From NCBI RefSeq assembly GCF_024347515.1, contig NZ_AP025493.1, positions 1,426,001-1,490,000 of the forward strand: a stretch of 64,000 bases of DNA, given 5' to 3'. Positions within the stretch are counted from its first letter, which is position 1. Each line of letters begins with the position of its first letter. Source of the stretch: Vibrio gigantis (GTDB taxonomy: Bacteria; Pseudomonadota; Gammaproteobacteria; Enterobacterales; Vibrionaceae). Under the pieces are notes generated by a model that was not told where the DNA came from, did no database searches, and saw only the letters and a list, made by a program, of their open reading frames with translations. Below are positions 19,710 through 28,914 of the stretch, piece after piece. A program made the position numbers and the translations under genes.

Positions 19710-21518
19710 ATGGATATTCTTTGGAAATTACGCGGCTATCTTAAAATGTTCAGCCGACAATATTTGATGGCGTTTGCGGTGCTGCAAATAGTGGCGGCAT
19801 TAAACCTTATCCCTTCGTGGCTGATTGGGCGCATTGTTGACAGCATCAGCGAGGGTGAACTGACATTGTCACTCTTGTTGCTTTATGTTGGAGGCATTGT
19901 GGGCTCTGCATTCGCTATGTATGGGTTGCGTTATGTATGGCAAAGCAAATTGTACGGTGCAGCTATTGGTATTACGCGAGTGATGCGTCGCGAGCTATTT
20001 CATAAGTTCTCGCGTCTATCACCATCATTTTATTCTCGCCGTAGTACTGGCGACCTCATGGCGCATGCAACTAACGATTTGAATGCGGTCGAAGAGGCAA
20101 CGGGCATGGGTATTATGACCCTTGTTGACTCATTGATTGCTGGGTTTACGGTGATCTTTGGCATGATCTTCGTCGTTAGTGGTTATTTGACTGCGGTGGC
20201 TCTATTACCTTTTCCACTGTTGGTTTATTTGACTCGCCGTTATGGAACGCGCTTACACACCGCGTTTGGTAAAGCGCAATCAAGCTTTTCTGAATTGAGT
20301 GAAGAAACCCGAGAAACGGTATCGGGAATCCGCGCTGTCCGTTCACATGGTATCGGCCAACGACAAGAGCAACGCTTTGCAAAAACGCTTGATGACACGC
20401 TAGATGCGAACCTTGAAGTGGCGAAAGTGGACTCAGCGTTTGGGCCAACCATCCAGTTAGTGTATGGCCTGTCATTTGTTATCTCACTTGGTTACGGAGC
20501 ATGGTTGATTGAGCAGGGCAGCATTACCGTTGGTTTGTTTACCACCTTCACTTTATATCTGGGTCAACTGTTAGGCCCTTTCCTCCAATTTGGTTGGCAG
20601 TTCAATGTTTTCCAGCGTGGTAGTAAATCGTGGGATCGTTTAGACAGCTTGTTGTCAGAAGTTGAAGAGGTCGTTGAAGGAAGTAAAACCCTTCCTACGG
20701 ATACTGAGTCAACATTGGACATCAATATCGTTTCATTTTCTCATGGCAAAGCCAACAATCGCACTCTAGAAGCGATTCGCTTCAGCGTTGCTGAGGGCGG
20801 GCTAGTTGGGATCACAGGCCCAACCGGTGGCGGTAAAAGTACATTACTCCAACTGTTAATGAGGCAGTTTCCTTTAAATGGGCGCTCTAACATAAAGCTA
20901 GGTGGATACTCTATTGACGAGCTCACCTTTGACTCTCTAAGAAATAAGGTCGCGTGGGTTCCACAGAAGCCATTCCTTTTCTCGGGATCGATTATGGAAA
21001 ACATAGCGCTGGCTAAACCTGATGCAACGCTCGATGAAATTAAGCATGTCGCAGAAATGGCCGGGATAAAAGCAGAGATTGAAGCGATGCCAGAGGCATT
21101 TGAAACTCAGTTAAGAGAAGGTGCATCCAACCTTTCTGGAGGGCAGAAACAGAGGCTGACTTTAGCAAGAGCATTGCTTTCTGATGCTGATATCTTATTG
21201 CTGGATGACCCGTTCAGCGCATTGGATATGAAGACCGAAGTCGTCGTGCGCCGAAATCTAAAAGCGCATTATGCGCATAAAACGATGTTGTTAGTGACAC
21301 AGCGTTTAACCAACTTGATAGAAGCTGACCACATTTTAGTGTTGAACCAAGGGCAAATTGAAGAGCAGGGCTCTCACCATCAGTTGGTGGCAAAAGAAGG
21401 CTGGTATTCCATGGTTTATCAACGTCAAAGCCAACTTGGTAAAGATGAGGTCATCCCCCTCAATAGTGCAGACAGCTCAAGTCAAAAAATCAATGAAACA
21501 GGAGCAAGTTATGCCTAA
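19710..21518 (+). CDS. ABC exporter half-subunit, MdlA-like (degenerate ATP site)
   Basis: A 602-aa fused permease-ATPase. A six-helix type I exporter domain (residues about 15-300) precedes a nucleotide-binding domain with Walker A GPTGGGKST (near 370), NLSGGQKQR signature (near 475) and Walker B DILLLDD (near 495). The residue after the Walker B Asp is Asp, not the catalytic Glu, as expected for the degenerate half of a heterodimeric exporter. It resembles E. coli MdlA. It starts 6 bp after the ligase gene and overlaps the next gene by 8 bp. It probably exports the thiol peptide made by the flanking enzymes. Confidence 0.9.
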   Translation: MDILWKLRGYLKMFSRQYLMAFAVLQIVAALNLIPSWLIGRIVDSISEGELTLSLLLLYVGGIVGSAFAMYGLRYVWQSKLYGAAIGITRVMRRELFHKFSRLSPSFYSRRSTGDLMAHATNDLNAVEEATGMGIMTLVDSLIAGFTVIFGMIFVVSGYLTAVALLPFPLLVYLTRRYGTRLHTAFGKAQSSFSELSEETRETVSGIRAVRSHGIGQRQEQRFAKTLDDTLDANLEVAKVDSAFGPTIQLVYGLSFVISLGYGAWLIEQGSITVGLFTTFTLYLGQLLGPFLQFGWQFNVFQRGSKSWDRLDSLLSEVEEVVEGSKTLPTDTESTLDINIVSFSHGKANNRTLEAIRFSVAEGGLVGITGPTGGGKSTLLQLLMRQFPLNGRSNIKLGGYSIDELTFDSLRNKVAWVPQKPFLFSGSIMENIALAKPDATLDEIKHVAEMAGIKAEIEAMPEAFETQLREGASNLSGGQKQRLTLARALLSDADILLLDDPFSALDMKTEVVVRRNLKAHYAHKTMLLVTQRLTNLIEADHILVLNQGQIEEQGSHHQLVAKEGWYSMVYQRQSQLGKDEVIPLNSADSSSQKINETGASYA

Positions 21519-23382
21519 GTCACAACACGCTGCTCAAGATGAACAGTTACGTGAGAGCAAGCCAGAAGCAAGCTCAATGTACCGTCGCCTATTGGCTTAC
21601 TCACTGCCTCATAAAGCTCGATTCTTACTGGCTTTGGGAATGTTAGCGATTGCCGTCGGAGCGGAAATGGCGATCCCATGGCTAGCGAAAATCATCTTAG
21701 ATGATGTGATTGTTCCGCAGAAATTCGAGCTTCAACACCTAGTTATACTCACGGGTGGAGTGATAGCGTTTTATATCATTGCAGCGCTGTTTACTTATTT
21801 GCAAGCGGTGACCTTCCGTCACAGTGCTCTGTTGGTGGTAAATGATATTCGTCGAGAGTTGTTTCGTCATGTACTTAACTTCCCGATCAATACCTTCGAT
21901 AAGTTGGCAGCGGGTAAGTTGGTGTCGTATATCACCAATGATACGGAAGCGATGCGGAATATGTTCGTTTCAACATTTCCAACAATTATCCAAGGTGCCC
22001 TACGTATCGTGGTGATTTTTATCGCGATAGCCCTGCTCGATTGGCGCTTGATGCTGTTGAGCTTGGTTCTGATTCCTGTATTGCTGATGACAATGCACAT
22101 GTACCGCAAGATCTCGATGCCAGTATTCGATGGTATTCGAATTCAAGTGAGCAATATCAACGGTCGATTGAATGAATCTTTGCAAGGTATGGCGCTGATC
22201 CAAGCGTTTCGTCAGCAGCAGTCATTCAAAGAAAAATTCGAGCAAGAGAACCAAAGTTGGTTTGAATTTAGAACGAAATCGATTGCGATCGACAGCTTTA
22301 TGCTGATCCCATTAACGCGCTTAGTTTCGACATTAACAGCGGCGGGTATAGTGGCGTGGTTTGCAGGGGCTTCATTTAGCACTGTGGTTGAAGTGGGAAC
22401 CTTGTATGCGTTTCTTAATTATATTGAACGATTCTTTGACCCGTTCCGTCAGTTATCAATGGAGTTAAGAAAGTTACAGGTGGCGACGGTCTCTTCAAAG
22501 CGTGTTTTTGAACTACTTGATGATGAGTCTGAACACGACCGCTATTCACGCGAGAAGGTACAGGTTTCTGAACCTTATGACATTGAATTTAAAAACGTGC
22601 AGCTAAGCTATGAAGAAGGTAACCCTGTATTGAATGATGTCAGCTTTGTCGCTAAGGGGGGGCAATTTACTGCGATTGTAGGCCACACAGGTAGTGGCAA
22701 AAGCTCGGTTATTAATCTACTGATGCGTTTTTATGATTACCAACGCGGTGAGGTGCTTATTGGAGGGAAGCCACTGTCTGATTTTCCTGAAGAGCAGTTA
22801 CGTCAAATGTTTGGTTTGGTTTCGCAAGACCCCACTATATTCAGTGGCTCTGTTCTTGAAAATATCGATCTTACAGGCAGTCATTTAGCTGAAGGCTCTC
22901 ATTCTCAAAAGAGAGCCCGAAAATTAAAGGCAGTAACGGCGGCTAAGCAAGTGAAAGCACACTCGTTTATTTCCCGTTTGACGGATGGTTACGACCATCA
23001 CCCCGGCCAAGGTGGTGCTTCATTCTCTGTTGGAGAAAAGCAACTCTTGGCGTTGGCGCGAGCTATTTCACACGATCCTAAGATCTTTCTACTCGATGAA
23101 GCCACAGCCAATATTGATAGTGATACTGAAGAAGCGGTGAAAATGGCATTAGAGGAAATTCAAGACGGCAGAACCGTGATTACTGTAGCTCACCGATTAT
23201 CGACGATTAAACATGCCGACCAGATATTAGTCATGAATAAAGGGCAGATCGTACAGAGCGGAACCCACGATGAATTAGTCCATCAAAATGGTGACTATCG
23301 TGATTTATATCTTGCTCAGAAGGAGCAAGAAGAAAAAGAACACTTGAGCAGCAAGCTAGGATTGTCAGCTGTTACAGCATAA
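21511..23382 (+). CDS. ABC exporter half-subunit, MdlB-like (consensus Walker B)
   Basis: A 623-aa fused permease-ATPase, partner of the preceding gene. Six membrane helices precede Walker A GHTGSGKSS (near 390), signature FSVGEKQ (near 504, departing from LSGGQ) and Walker B KIFLLDEA with the catalytic Glu (near 526). A degenerate signature here with a degenerate Walker B in the partner means one defective and one working ATP site. The ATG at 21511 has AGGAG 8 bp upstream and overlaps the previous stop; an open extension upstream to 21358 lies inside the previous gene and is not the start. Confidence 0.9.
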   Translation: MPKSQHAAQDEQLRESKPEASSMYRRLLAYSLPHKARFLLALGMLAIAVGAEMAIPWLAKIILDDVIVPQKFELQHLVILTGGVIAFYIIAALFTYLQAVTFRHSALLVVNDIRRELFRHVLNFPINTFDKLAAGKLVSYITNDTEAMRNMFVSTFPTIIQGALRIVVIFIAIALLDWRLMLLSLVLIPVLLMTMHMYRKISMPVFDGIRIQVSNINGRLNESLQGMALIQAFRQQQSFKEKFEQENQSWFEFRTKSIAIDSFMLIPLTRLVSTLTAAGIVAWFAGASFSTVVEVGTLYAFLNYIERFFDPFRQLSMELRKLQVATVSSKRVFELLDDESEHDRYSREKVQVSEPYDIEFKNVQLSYEEGNPVLNDVSFVAKGGQFTAIVGHTGSGKSSVINLLMRFYDYQRGEVLIGGKPLSDFPEEQLRQMFGLVSQDPTIFSGSVLENIDLTGSHLAEGSHSQKRARKLKAVTAAKQVKAHSFISRLTDGYDHHPGQGGASFSVGEKQLLALARAISHDPKIFLLDEATANIDSDTEEAVKMALEEIQDGRTVITVAHRLSTIKHADQILVMNKGQIVQSGTHDELVHQNGDYRDLYLAQKEQEEKEHLSSKLGLSAVTA

Positions 23383-23402
23383 ATATTTTGAGAGTAATGG
23401 TA

Positions 23403-24863
23403 ATGAATACAGAGAAACAACCAGTGATTTCACAACAAACCATCGAAGATGCTGCTGAGTGGGCAATTATGCATGGCGTCGCGTTCCGTCAATCTGATAA
23501 CACGGCAAGGCATTGTCCTTTTAGTATCGCGCCGATGACGATGGAACGTAGAGTTTATGAGCATCTTCTTAAAGTCACGCCTTTGGTGACTAAACTGGTG
23601 AGCAACGTTTCAGAAGATCACGACTTCTTGCAGTCATCTCTGAGTGATATGGCGAAAGCGGACCCGTTTTTTGGCCGTTTGATGGAATTGCATCAACAGG
23701 CTCATGGCAGTGAATCTCAAAGACTACACCCTGCTCGACAGCCGTTATTGCTGATGCGAACCGACTTTATGGATGATCGTAAACACGGAGCCAAAGTCAT
23801 TGAGTTTAATGGCATTGCCGCAGGTATGGCACCGTTTGGACAAAAAGCGACAGAGTTCCATGCTTTTATGCACAACCAATGGCCAGAGACTTATCAAAAT
23901 TGGTTAGAAGATAAATCAGCGACTCCAGCAGAAAACCAAGGGCTTGAGCAAATGGCTTTCGGTATTGCGACCTCGGCAAGAAAGGTAAGAGAGCACTTTG
24001 ATGATTCAGCTAAACCTACATTTTTGATGGTGGTGCAGAAGAACGAAGATAATGTATACGACCAACATCTACTTGAGGTCGAACTACAAAAACAGGGCAT
24101 TCGCACGGTTCGTCGTACCTTTGAACAGCTGAGTAAGCAGCTTTCAAGCGGAGAGAACCAACGCTTACTCCTTGAGGGTATTGGCGCAATTGATGTCGTG
24201 TATCTGCGTGCTGGCTATCAGTATTCTGATTACTGGGCGCCGGATCTGAATGAGTCTGTTTGTTGCCAAACACTGAGTCAAACTCGTCTATTTATGGAGC
24301 AGCACTATGTGGCGATGAATGCCACGATTAGCCAACAACTCGCCACCAGTAAAACCATGCAAATGATGCTGACCATGATGCCTGCATCGGAATACGCGCG
24401 CTGGGGTTTAACGCTTGAAGAAGCAGAGCTAGTTAAGAGTGTGCTGGCTGATATGAAGCCAATTAATACCAATACTATCGAGTGGTTCAATAGCGATGCG
24501 ATTAAACAAGAGTGGGTGTTAAAAAACCAAGGTGAAGGTGGCGGTCACTGCGTATTTGGTGATGACATTAGTGAACAATTGAACCAGCTCAAACCGGAAG
24601 AGTACGACGCCTGGGCTCTGATGCAACGTTTGTATCCACATGAACGTGATGTTCCAACCATTGCTGTGCGAGATACTCAACAAACGTTAGTTGATGATCT
24701 TGTGAGTGAGGTTGGGCTGTTCACCGCCTATTACCAAGGTGAGCCAGTCACTCAGCTTGATGGTTATGCGGGATACTTGATTCGCAGTAAACCTGCCAGT
24801 GAAAACGAAGGTGGGATCCACAGTGGCAAAGGGATTCTAGACTCGTTGGTGTTGATTGATTAA
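23403..24863 (+). CDS. glutathione synthetase, eukaryotic type
   Basis: A 486-aa ATP-grasp ligase of the eukaryotic GSS family, unrelated in sequence to bacterial GshB. Human GSS landmarks are present: the FMDDRK region with the substrate-binding Arg upstream, KVIEFNGIAAG (Mg-binding Glu and Asn), NVYDQHLLEVEL, VYLRAGY, TSKTMQMM (ATP-site Lys), the glycine-rich loop WVLKNQGEGGGHC near residues 371-383, and the C-terminal YLIRSK with GGIHSGKGILD. It should add glycine, or a similar amino acid, to gamma-glutamylcysteine. The ATG at 23403 has GAGAG at 8 bp; upstream alternatives at 23388 (TTG) and 23397 fit less well. It is the last gene of the operon, 20 bp after the exporter. Confidence 0.9.
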   Translation: MNTEKQPVISQQTIEDAAEWAIMHGVAFRQSDNTARHCPFSIAPMTMERRVYEHLLKVTPLVTKLVSNVSEDHDFLQSSLSDMAKADPFFGRLMELHQQAHGSESQRLHPARQPLLLMRTDFMDDRKHGAKVIEFNGIAAGMAPFGQKATEFHAFMHNQWPETYQNWLEDKSATPAENQGLEQMAFGIATSARKVREHFDDSAKPTFLMVVQKNEDNVYDQHLLEVELQKQGIRTVRRTFEQLSKQLSSGENQRLLLEGIGAIDVVYLRAGYQYSDYWAPDLNESVCCQTLSQTRLFMEQHYVAMNATISQQLATSKTMQMMLTMMPASEYARWGLTLEEAELVKSVLADMKPINTNTIEWFNSDAIKQEWVLKNQGEGGGHCVFGDDISEQLNQLKPEEYDAWALMQRLYPHERDVPTIAVRDTQQTLVDDLVSEVGLFTAYYQGEPVTQLDGYAGYLIRSKPASENEGGIHSGKGILDSLVLID

Positions 24864-24880
24864 TTTATTAGCTCTCAATA

Positions 24881-24909
24881 AAAACCAGAACTCATGTTCT
24901 GGTTTTTTT
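24881..24909 (+). terminator. terminator of the thiol-ligase/exporter operon
   Basis: AAAACCAGAAC and GTTCTGGTTTT form an 11-bp stem with a TCAT loop and a T-run. Confidence 0.9.
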
Positions 24910-24951
24910 GTATGTAGGAGACGTTGAACTGAACTCATGGAAACGCATCCG

Positions 24952-25725
24952 TCACGCTCTCAACTTGGTGAAGGCGAGTGGTGTTTGTCCAGTTTGTTGC
25001 TTGAAAAAGGTAATAAACGCACTATTGGATGAGAACTCCAATAGCTCTGCGACATCGCCGACCTGTCGATTTTCTGAGAGCAGTTCGATGGCTTTAAATA
25101 AGCGCCACTGTTGTCGCCAATCTTGATAAGTCATGCCTGTTTCTGCCTTGAACAATCGAGTGATGGTTTTAGTGCTTGCCCCAACTGAATCCGCTAATGT
25201 CGATAACCCGGGGGCTAAGAACGAATCGCTTCTAACTTGTTCACAAAAGCGTTTGAATCGGCGATCTGTGGGGAGTGGCAAAATGAATGAGTGCTTATTA
25301 GCGCAGTAGAATTCCTCCCAAAATAGGTTGGCAGTATTGGTGGTTTGCTCGGATGCAATGTCCCAGTCCCAAAACGACATTTTGTTGATTAAAGCCTTTA
25401 GTAGCTCATTTACCTCTATGATTTCTATCTCTTCCGGGCATGTGTAAATACTACTGTCGAAATAGAGCGAACGATAGGCCACGACGTTAGTCATCTGCGC
25501 TCTATGTTTGGTATAAGGCGGGATCCATACCGCTTTGGTCGGCGGCAAAATGCAAAGAGCGTCTTCTAAGGTCAAAGTGATGCAGCCTTGCGGAGCGTAC
25601 AGTAGCTGACCTTTCTTGTGGTAGTGGATGCCTGAGTCGTGCTGACCTATATCTGCAGCAACACCGATTACAGGTGCGGGTAAGCCGTCTGCATCAAACT
25701 CACTCGCTTCGCTAATTAATGCCAT
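24952..25725 (-). CDS. AraC-family regulator with cupin domain
   Basis: A 257-aa regulator. An N-terminal AraC-type cupin (SGIHYHKKGQLLYAPQGCITL, WIPPYTKHRA) precedes a C-terminal double helix-turn-helix (LADSVGASTKTITRLFKAE, VAELLEFSSNSAFITFFKQ). The ATG at 25725 is preferred over a GTG at 25806, which lacks a ribosome site and would leave only 12 bp before the divergent MFS gene. The pairing of such a regulator with a divergent MFS efflux gene is common, and it probably controls that gene. Confidence 0.85.
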   Translation of the reverse strand: MALISEASEFDADGLPAPVIGVAADIGQHDSGIHYHKKGQLLYAPQGCITLTLEDALCILPPTKAVWIPPYTKHRAQMTNVVAYRSLYFDSSIYTCPEEIEIIEVNELLKALINKMSFWDWDIASEQTTNTANLFWEEFYCANKHSFILPLPTDRRFKRFCEQVRSDSFLAPGLSTLADSVGASTKTITRLFKAETGMTYQDWRQQWRLFKAIELLSENRQVGDVAELLEFSSNSAFITFFKQQTGQTPLAFTKLRA

Positions 25726-25818
25726 TTGTCCCAATCTTGTTGTTTTTGGTTTTAATGTTGTTAACGAGTCAAGGTTAGTTTCCCCTAGACTTCTCGTCAA
25801 GTTCACTGGTTTGGAAAA

Positions 25819-26943
25819 ATGATGAAAACAAAACCTTCTTTATGGCAAATGGTGCTGCTAGCGATGTTCCCGCAAATTGCAGAAACCATCTATAGTCCGA
25901 CTCTGGATTCAATATCTAAATCCTTTGATGTTAGTTACACACAAGCAGCACAAACTCTCTCGGTCTATTTCTCTGTATTTGCATTAGGTGTGGTGGTTTG
26001 GGGGGTGTTGGCAGATAAGTGGGGGCGTCGACCAACTATGTTATTGGGGTTGGGGTTATTTGCCAGTTCGGCAGTCATTGCCATGCAAACCAATAGCTTT
26101 ACTTGGTTGATGATAGCAAGAGTGATGGGGGCATTCGGGCTTGCCGTTGGCTCGGTTGTTACTCAGACCATGTTGCGAGATGCTTTTAGTGGCCCAGAGT
26201 TGGCTAAGGTATTTGGTTATATGGGGATGGGGCTGTCGATTAGCCCAATCATTGGGTTGTTGCTTGGCGCTCAATTAAGTGAGGCTGGTGGACACCAATA
26301 CGTATTTACTGCCTTACTTATTATGGTGTTGGCACTAATAGCACACAGTTTGTGGTCTTTGCCGGAAACACAGCAATCTAAGCAGCCGTTGCATCTAAAA
26401 TCGCTCGGTATTCGCATGGTCAAAGACGGCAGCATTTGGATTTCAGCACTGCTTGTCGCATCGTTCAATATTGCGCTGTTTTCGTATTACCAACTAGGTT
26501 CATTCACCTTCTTACAGCTTGGATTTAGTATCGAGCAGTTTGGTTATAGCGGTGTCGTTCTTGGGTTCGGAACCTTGCTAGGAAGTTTGGTTAATAAGTC
26601 GTTATTAAAGCGGCAAGTTTCCTCTACCTCTTTGATTGGACTAGCCGCTGGTCTTCAAACGCTAGGTGCGGTGGGTGTGTACTTTTCACAGGACACGATT
26701 TGGTTCTTACTACCGATGGTGCTGGTGGTGATGGCGTTTGGAATTGCGATTCCTAATGTACTGAGCCGAGCCTTGGTACTTTACCAATCTCAAGCCGGAA
26801 GTGCAGGGGCATTGCTTGGTTTGATGTATTACACCTTGATTGGGTCTGGGCTCGCTCTAGCGGGAATGATTCAAGATCTAGGTGTGGTGCTAGTACTTTG
26901 TGGCGCATTATCTGTGTTGGTGGCGATACGCAGTCGACTCTAG
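25819..26943 (+). CDS. MFS efflux transporter (Bcr/CflA-like)
   Basis: A 374-aa, roughly twelve-helix inner-membrane antiporter. The MFS motif A variant GVLADKWGRRPTMLLGL lies between helices 2 and 3, and the opening QIAETIYSPTLDSISKSF is typical of the Bcr/CflA drug-efflux group. GGAA precedes a pair of ATGs at 25819 and 25822. It is divergent from the AraC regulator, which is its likely controller. The drug or metabolite is unknown. Confidence 0.88.
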   Translation: MMKTKPSLWQMVLLAMFPQIAETIYSPTLDSISKSFDVSYTQAAQTLSVYFSVFALGVVVWGVLADKWGRRPTMLLGLGLFASSAVIAMQTNSFTWLMIARVMGAFGLAVGSVVTQTMLRDAFSGPELAKVFGYMGMGLSISPIIGLLLGAQLSEAGGHQYVFTALLIMVLALIAHSLWSLPETQQSKQPLHLKSLGIRMVKDGSIWISALLVASFNIALFSYYQLGSFTFLQLGFSIEQFGYSGVVLGFGTLLGSLVNKSLLKRQVSSTSLIGLAAGLQTLGAVGVYFSQDTIWFLLPMVLVVMAFGIAIPNVLSRALVLYQSQAGSAGALLGLMYYTLIGSGLALAGMIQDLGVVLVLCGALSVLVAIRSRL

Positions 26944-27042
26944 CCTAAACGGTAAGTCTCTCATCTATATCGATAAATTCCGCACCCTATTTTGGAGCGG
27001 AATTTTTCATTTCATTGATTCGTAAATAGGGATATTGACATG

Positions 27043-27062
27043 GGTAGAGTGATCGTTCTACC
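27043..27062. promoter_or_regulatory. TetR operator, distal copy
   Basis: GGTAGAGTGATCGTTCTACC, with 6-bp arms GGTAGA/TCTACC, lies 49 bp upstream of the TetR gene. It is a near-copy of the site at 27068, with centres 25 bp apart. Confidence 0.7.
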
Positions 27063-27067
27063 CTTTA

Positions 27068-27087
27068 GGTAGAACAATCATTCTACC
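27068..27087. promoter_or_regulatory. TetR operator, proximal copy inside a longer perfect inverted repeat
   Basis: GGTAGAACAATCATTCTACC lies within a perfect inverted repeat with 16-bp arms at 27059-27074 and 27081-27096 and a 6-bp spacer. It is 23 bp from the TetR start, the expected place for autorepression. Confidence 0.75.
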
Positions 27088-27110
27088 TAAAGGGTATGTA
27101 AGAGAGCACC

Positions 27111-27629
27111 ATGTTGAGAGAACAGATTGCAGCAAGCCTTGAAGTGGCATTTAGCCAACAGGGCTTTGCGGAACCGAGCGTTGCACAACTGAAAACGGCG
27201 TGCAATGTCAGCCTAAGAACCCTGTATAAACACTTCCCTTCAAAAGAAGCGATGATTGTTGGTGCATTGGAATACCGACATCAGCGCTACCTTAACTTCC
27301 TGTTAGAAGCATCTCCTGAGGCTGGTTTGGAAGCTGTCGTTCATATTTTCAACAAACTTCAACAATGGCTAGAAGAGTATGCGCCGCACGGCTGCATGTC
27401 GATGAATGCCATTGCTGCGTTCCCAGATAATGAGCTTATCAACCAAGCAGTTACGCAACATAAAGAACAAGTTCGTTTGCTTATAGGCGAGCAGAGCCTG
27501 CGAGATGATCTCGCAACGCCCCTGTTTTTACTTCATGAAGGCGTATCAAGCGCGTGGCCAGTATTAGGCGAGGAAGCGGTGGCATCAGCACAGAATATGG
27601 TGACAAAATTACTCAAGGAAACACGATGA
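27111..27629 (+). CDS. TetR-family repressor
   Basis: A 172-aa repressor with an N-terminal TetR helix-turn-helix (VAQLKTACNVSLRTLYKHFPSKEAMI) and a ligand-binding C-terminal domain. Two tandem operators lie just upstream. Its TGA stop overlaps the ATG of the downstream dehydrogenase (ATGA), so the two are translationally coupled and both should be induced by the same ligand. Confidence 0.9.
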   Translation: MLREQIAASLEVAFSQQGFAEPSVAQLKTACNVSLRTLYKHFPSKEAMIVGALEYRHQRYLNFLLEASPEAGLEAVVHIFNKLQQWLEEYAPHGCMSMNAIAAFPDNELINQAVTQHKEQVRLLIGEQSLRDDLATPLFLLHEGVSSAWPVLGEEAVASAQNMVTKLLKETR

Positions 27630-28681
27630 AATTCGAAATACCGAAAATGATGAAAGGCGTAGAGATGTTGGGTCACGGCGGAGCAGAAATGCTTGGCTAC
27701 CGCGAAGATATCGCTGTACCTCAAATCGAACCTAATGAAGTGCTGATTAAAGTGATGGCAGCAGGCGTTAACAATACCGATATCAACACACGAATCGGCT
27801 GGTACTCAAAAAGCGATGATTCAGACGATGCCAGTTGGTCGGGTGAAGCGCTAAAGTTTCCTCGTATCCAAGGTGCTGATGTGTGCGGTTTCATTGTAGC
27901 AGTCGGTAATGAAGTCTCTGAAGATCGTATTGGTGAGCGTGTTCTTATCGAACCTTGTTTAACGGAGGTGTATGGGCGAGATCTGCCACAACCATGGTAT
28001 TTTGGTTCTGAGTGTGATGGCGGTTTTGCTGAATACACTAAAGTCGCAGCAAAGCACGCTTATGCAGTGAACAGTTCTATGTCGGATGTTGAACTGGCGT
28101 CTTTTCCATGTTCTTACTCGACAGCAGAGAACATGCTGACTCGCGCAAGTGTGGTTGAAGGTGATCGCGTGCTGATTTCTGGCGCATCGGGCGGTGTGGG
28201 GTCAGCGGCGATTCAATTGGCGAAAGCACGCGGTGCTTACGTGATTGCGATTACTAGCCCAAGCAAAAACCAACAGTTACTTGAGCTTGGTGCCGATGAG
28301 GTCATTGCTCGCGATGCTGATTTAGTCGAAACGTTGGGCGAAAGCAGCGTGAACGTTGTGATTGATTTAGTGGCGGGTGATAAGTGGCCAGAGTTTCTTG
28401 ACGTCCTAAAGCCGCACGGTCGTTATGCCGTGTCTGGTGCGATTGGTGGTGCGATGGTCGAGCTAGATGTTCGTACTCTGTACCTGAAAGACCTGAGCTT
28501 TTTTGGTTGCACGGTTTTGGAACCGCAAGTATTCCAAAACTTGGTTAACCGCATTGAGAAACAGCAGATCGGCGCAATTGTCGCGCAGTCTTTCCCATTG
28601 GCTGACATCCATACCGCACAAGACGAATTCTTGAAGAAAAAGCACGTCGGTAAGATCGTATTGAAAGTCGTGGAGCGCTAG
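27626..28681 (+). CDS. zinc-type alcohol dehydrogenase-like MDR oxidoreductase
   Basis: A 351-aa MDR-superfamily reductase. The N-terminal GroES-like domain has VMAAGVNNTDINTRIGWY and GADVCGFIVAVGNEV; the Rossmann domain has VLISGASGGVGSAAIQLAKARGA as its NADP-binding motif. No structural-zinc cysteine cluster is seen, so it is closer to the quinone reductase/enoyl reductase side of the family. The start is the ATG overlapping the TetR stop. It probably detoxifies an aldehyde, enone or quinone sensed by the repressor. Confidence 0.88.
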   Translation: MKFEIPKMMKGVEMLGHGGAEMLGYREDIAVPQIEPNEVLIKVMAAGVNNTDINTRIGWYSKSDDSDDASWSGEALKFPRIQGADVCGFIVAVGNEVSEDRIGERVLIEPCLTEVYGRDLPQPWYFGSECDGGFAEYTKVAAKHAYAVNSSMSDVELASFPCSYSTAENMLTRASVVEGDRVLISGASGGVGSAAIQLAKARGAYVIAITSPSKNQQLLELGADEVIARDADLVETLGESSVNVVIDLVAGDKWPEFLDVLKPHGRYAVSGAIGGAMVELDVRTLYLKDLSFFGCTVLEPQVFQNLVNRIEKQQIGAIVAQSFPLADIHTAQDEFLKKKHVGKIVLKVVER

Positions 28682-28712
28682 TTTAATTAGCATCACAGTT
28701 CCAATGCATAGG

Positions 28713-28745
28713 AGAGCGAGCAAGCGTTATTAGCTCGCTCTTTTT
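28713..28745 (+). terminator. terminator of the TetR-ADH operon
   Basis: AGAGCGAGC and GCTCGCTCT form a 9-bp GC-rich stem followed by TTTT. Confidence 0.85.
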
Positions 28746-28914
28746 GTTTCAGGGAGATACGCCTGTTAGGTTCAACAACTTGATGAGTAACAGAACTTAT
28801 ACAGCTGAAAAATTAATGATTTATTTATCATTGTATGGTTTATGAGTCTGCTGTGTAATAATCGCCGCTGTTATATATCCCGTTCTGTTTTGTATTCATC
28901 TAGGAGCCGTATTG

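Noticed and set aside
21358-21510. Upstream extension of the second ABC half-subunit
   Set aside because: It lies inside the first subunit's gene; AGGAG at 21500-21504 marks the ATG at 21511 as the start.
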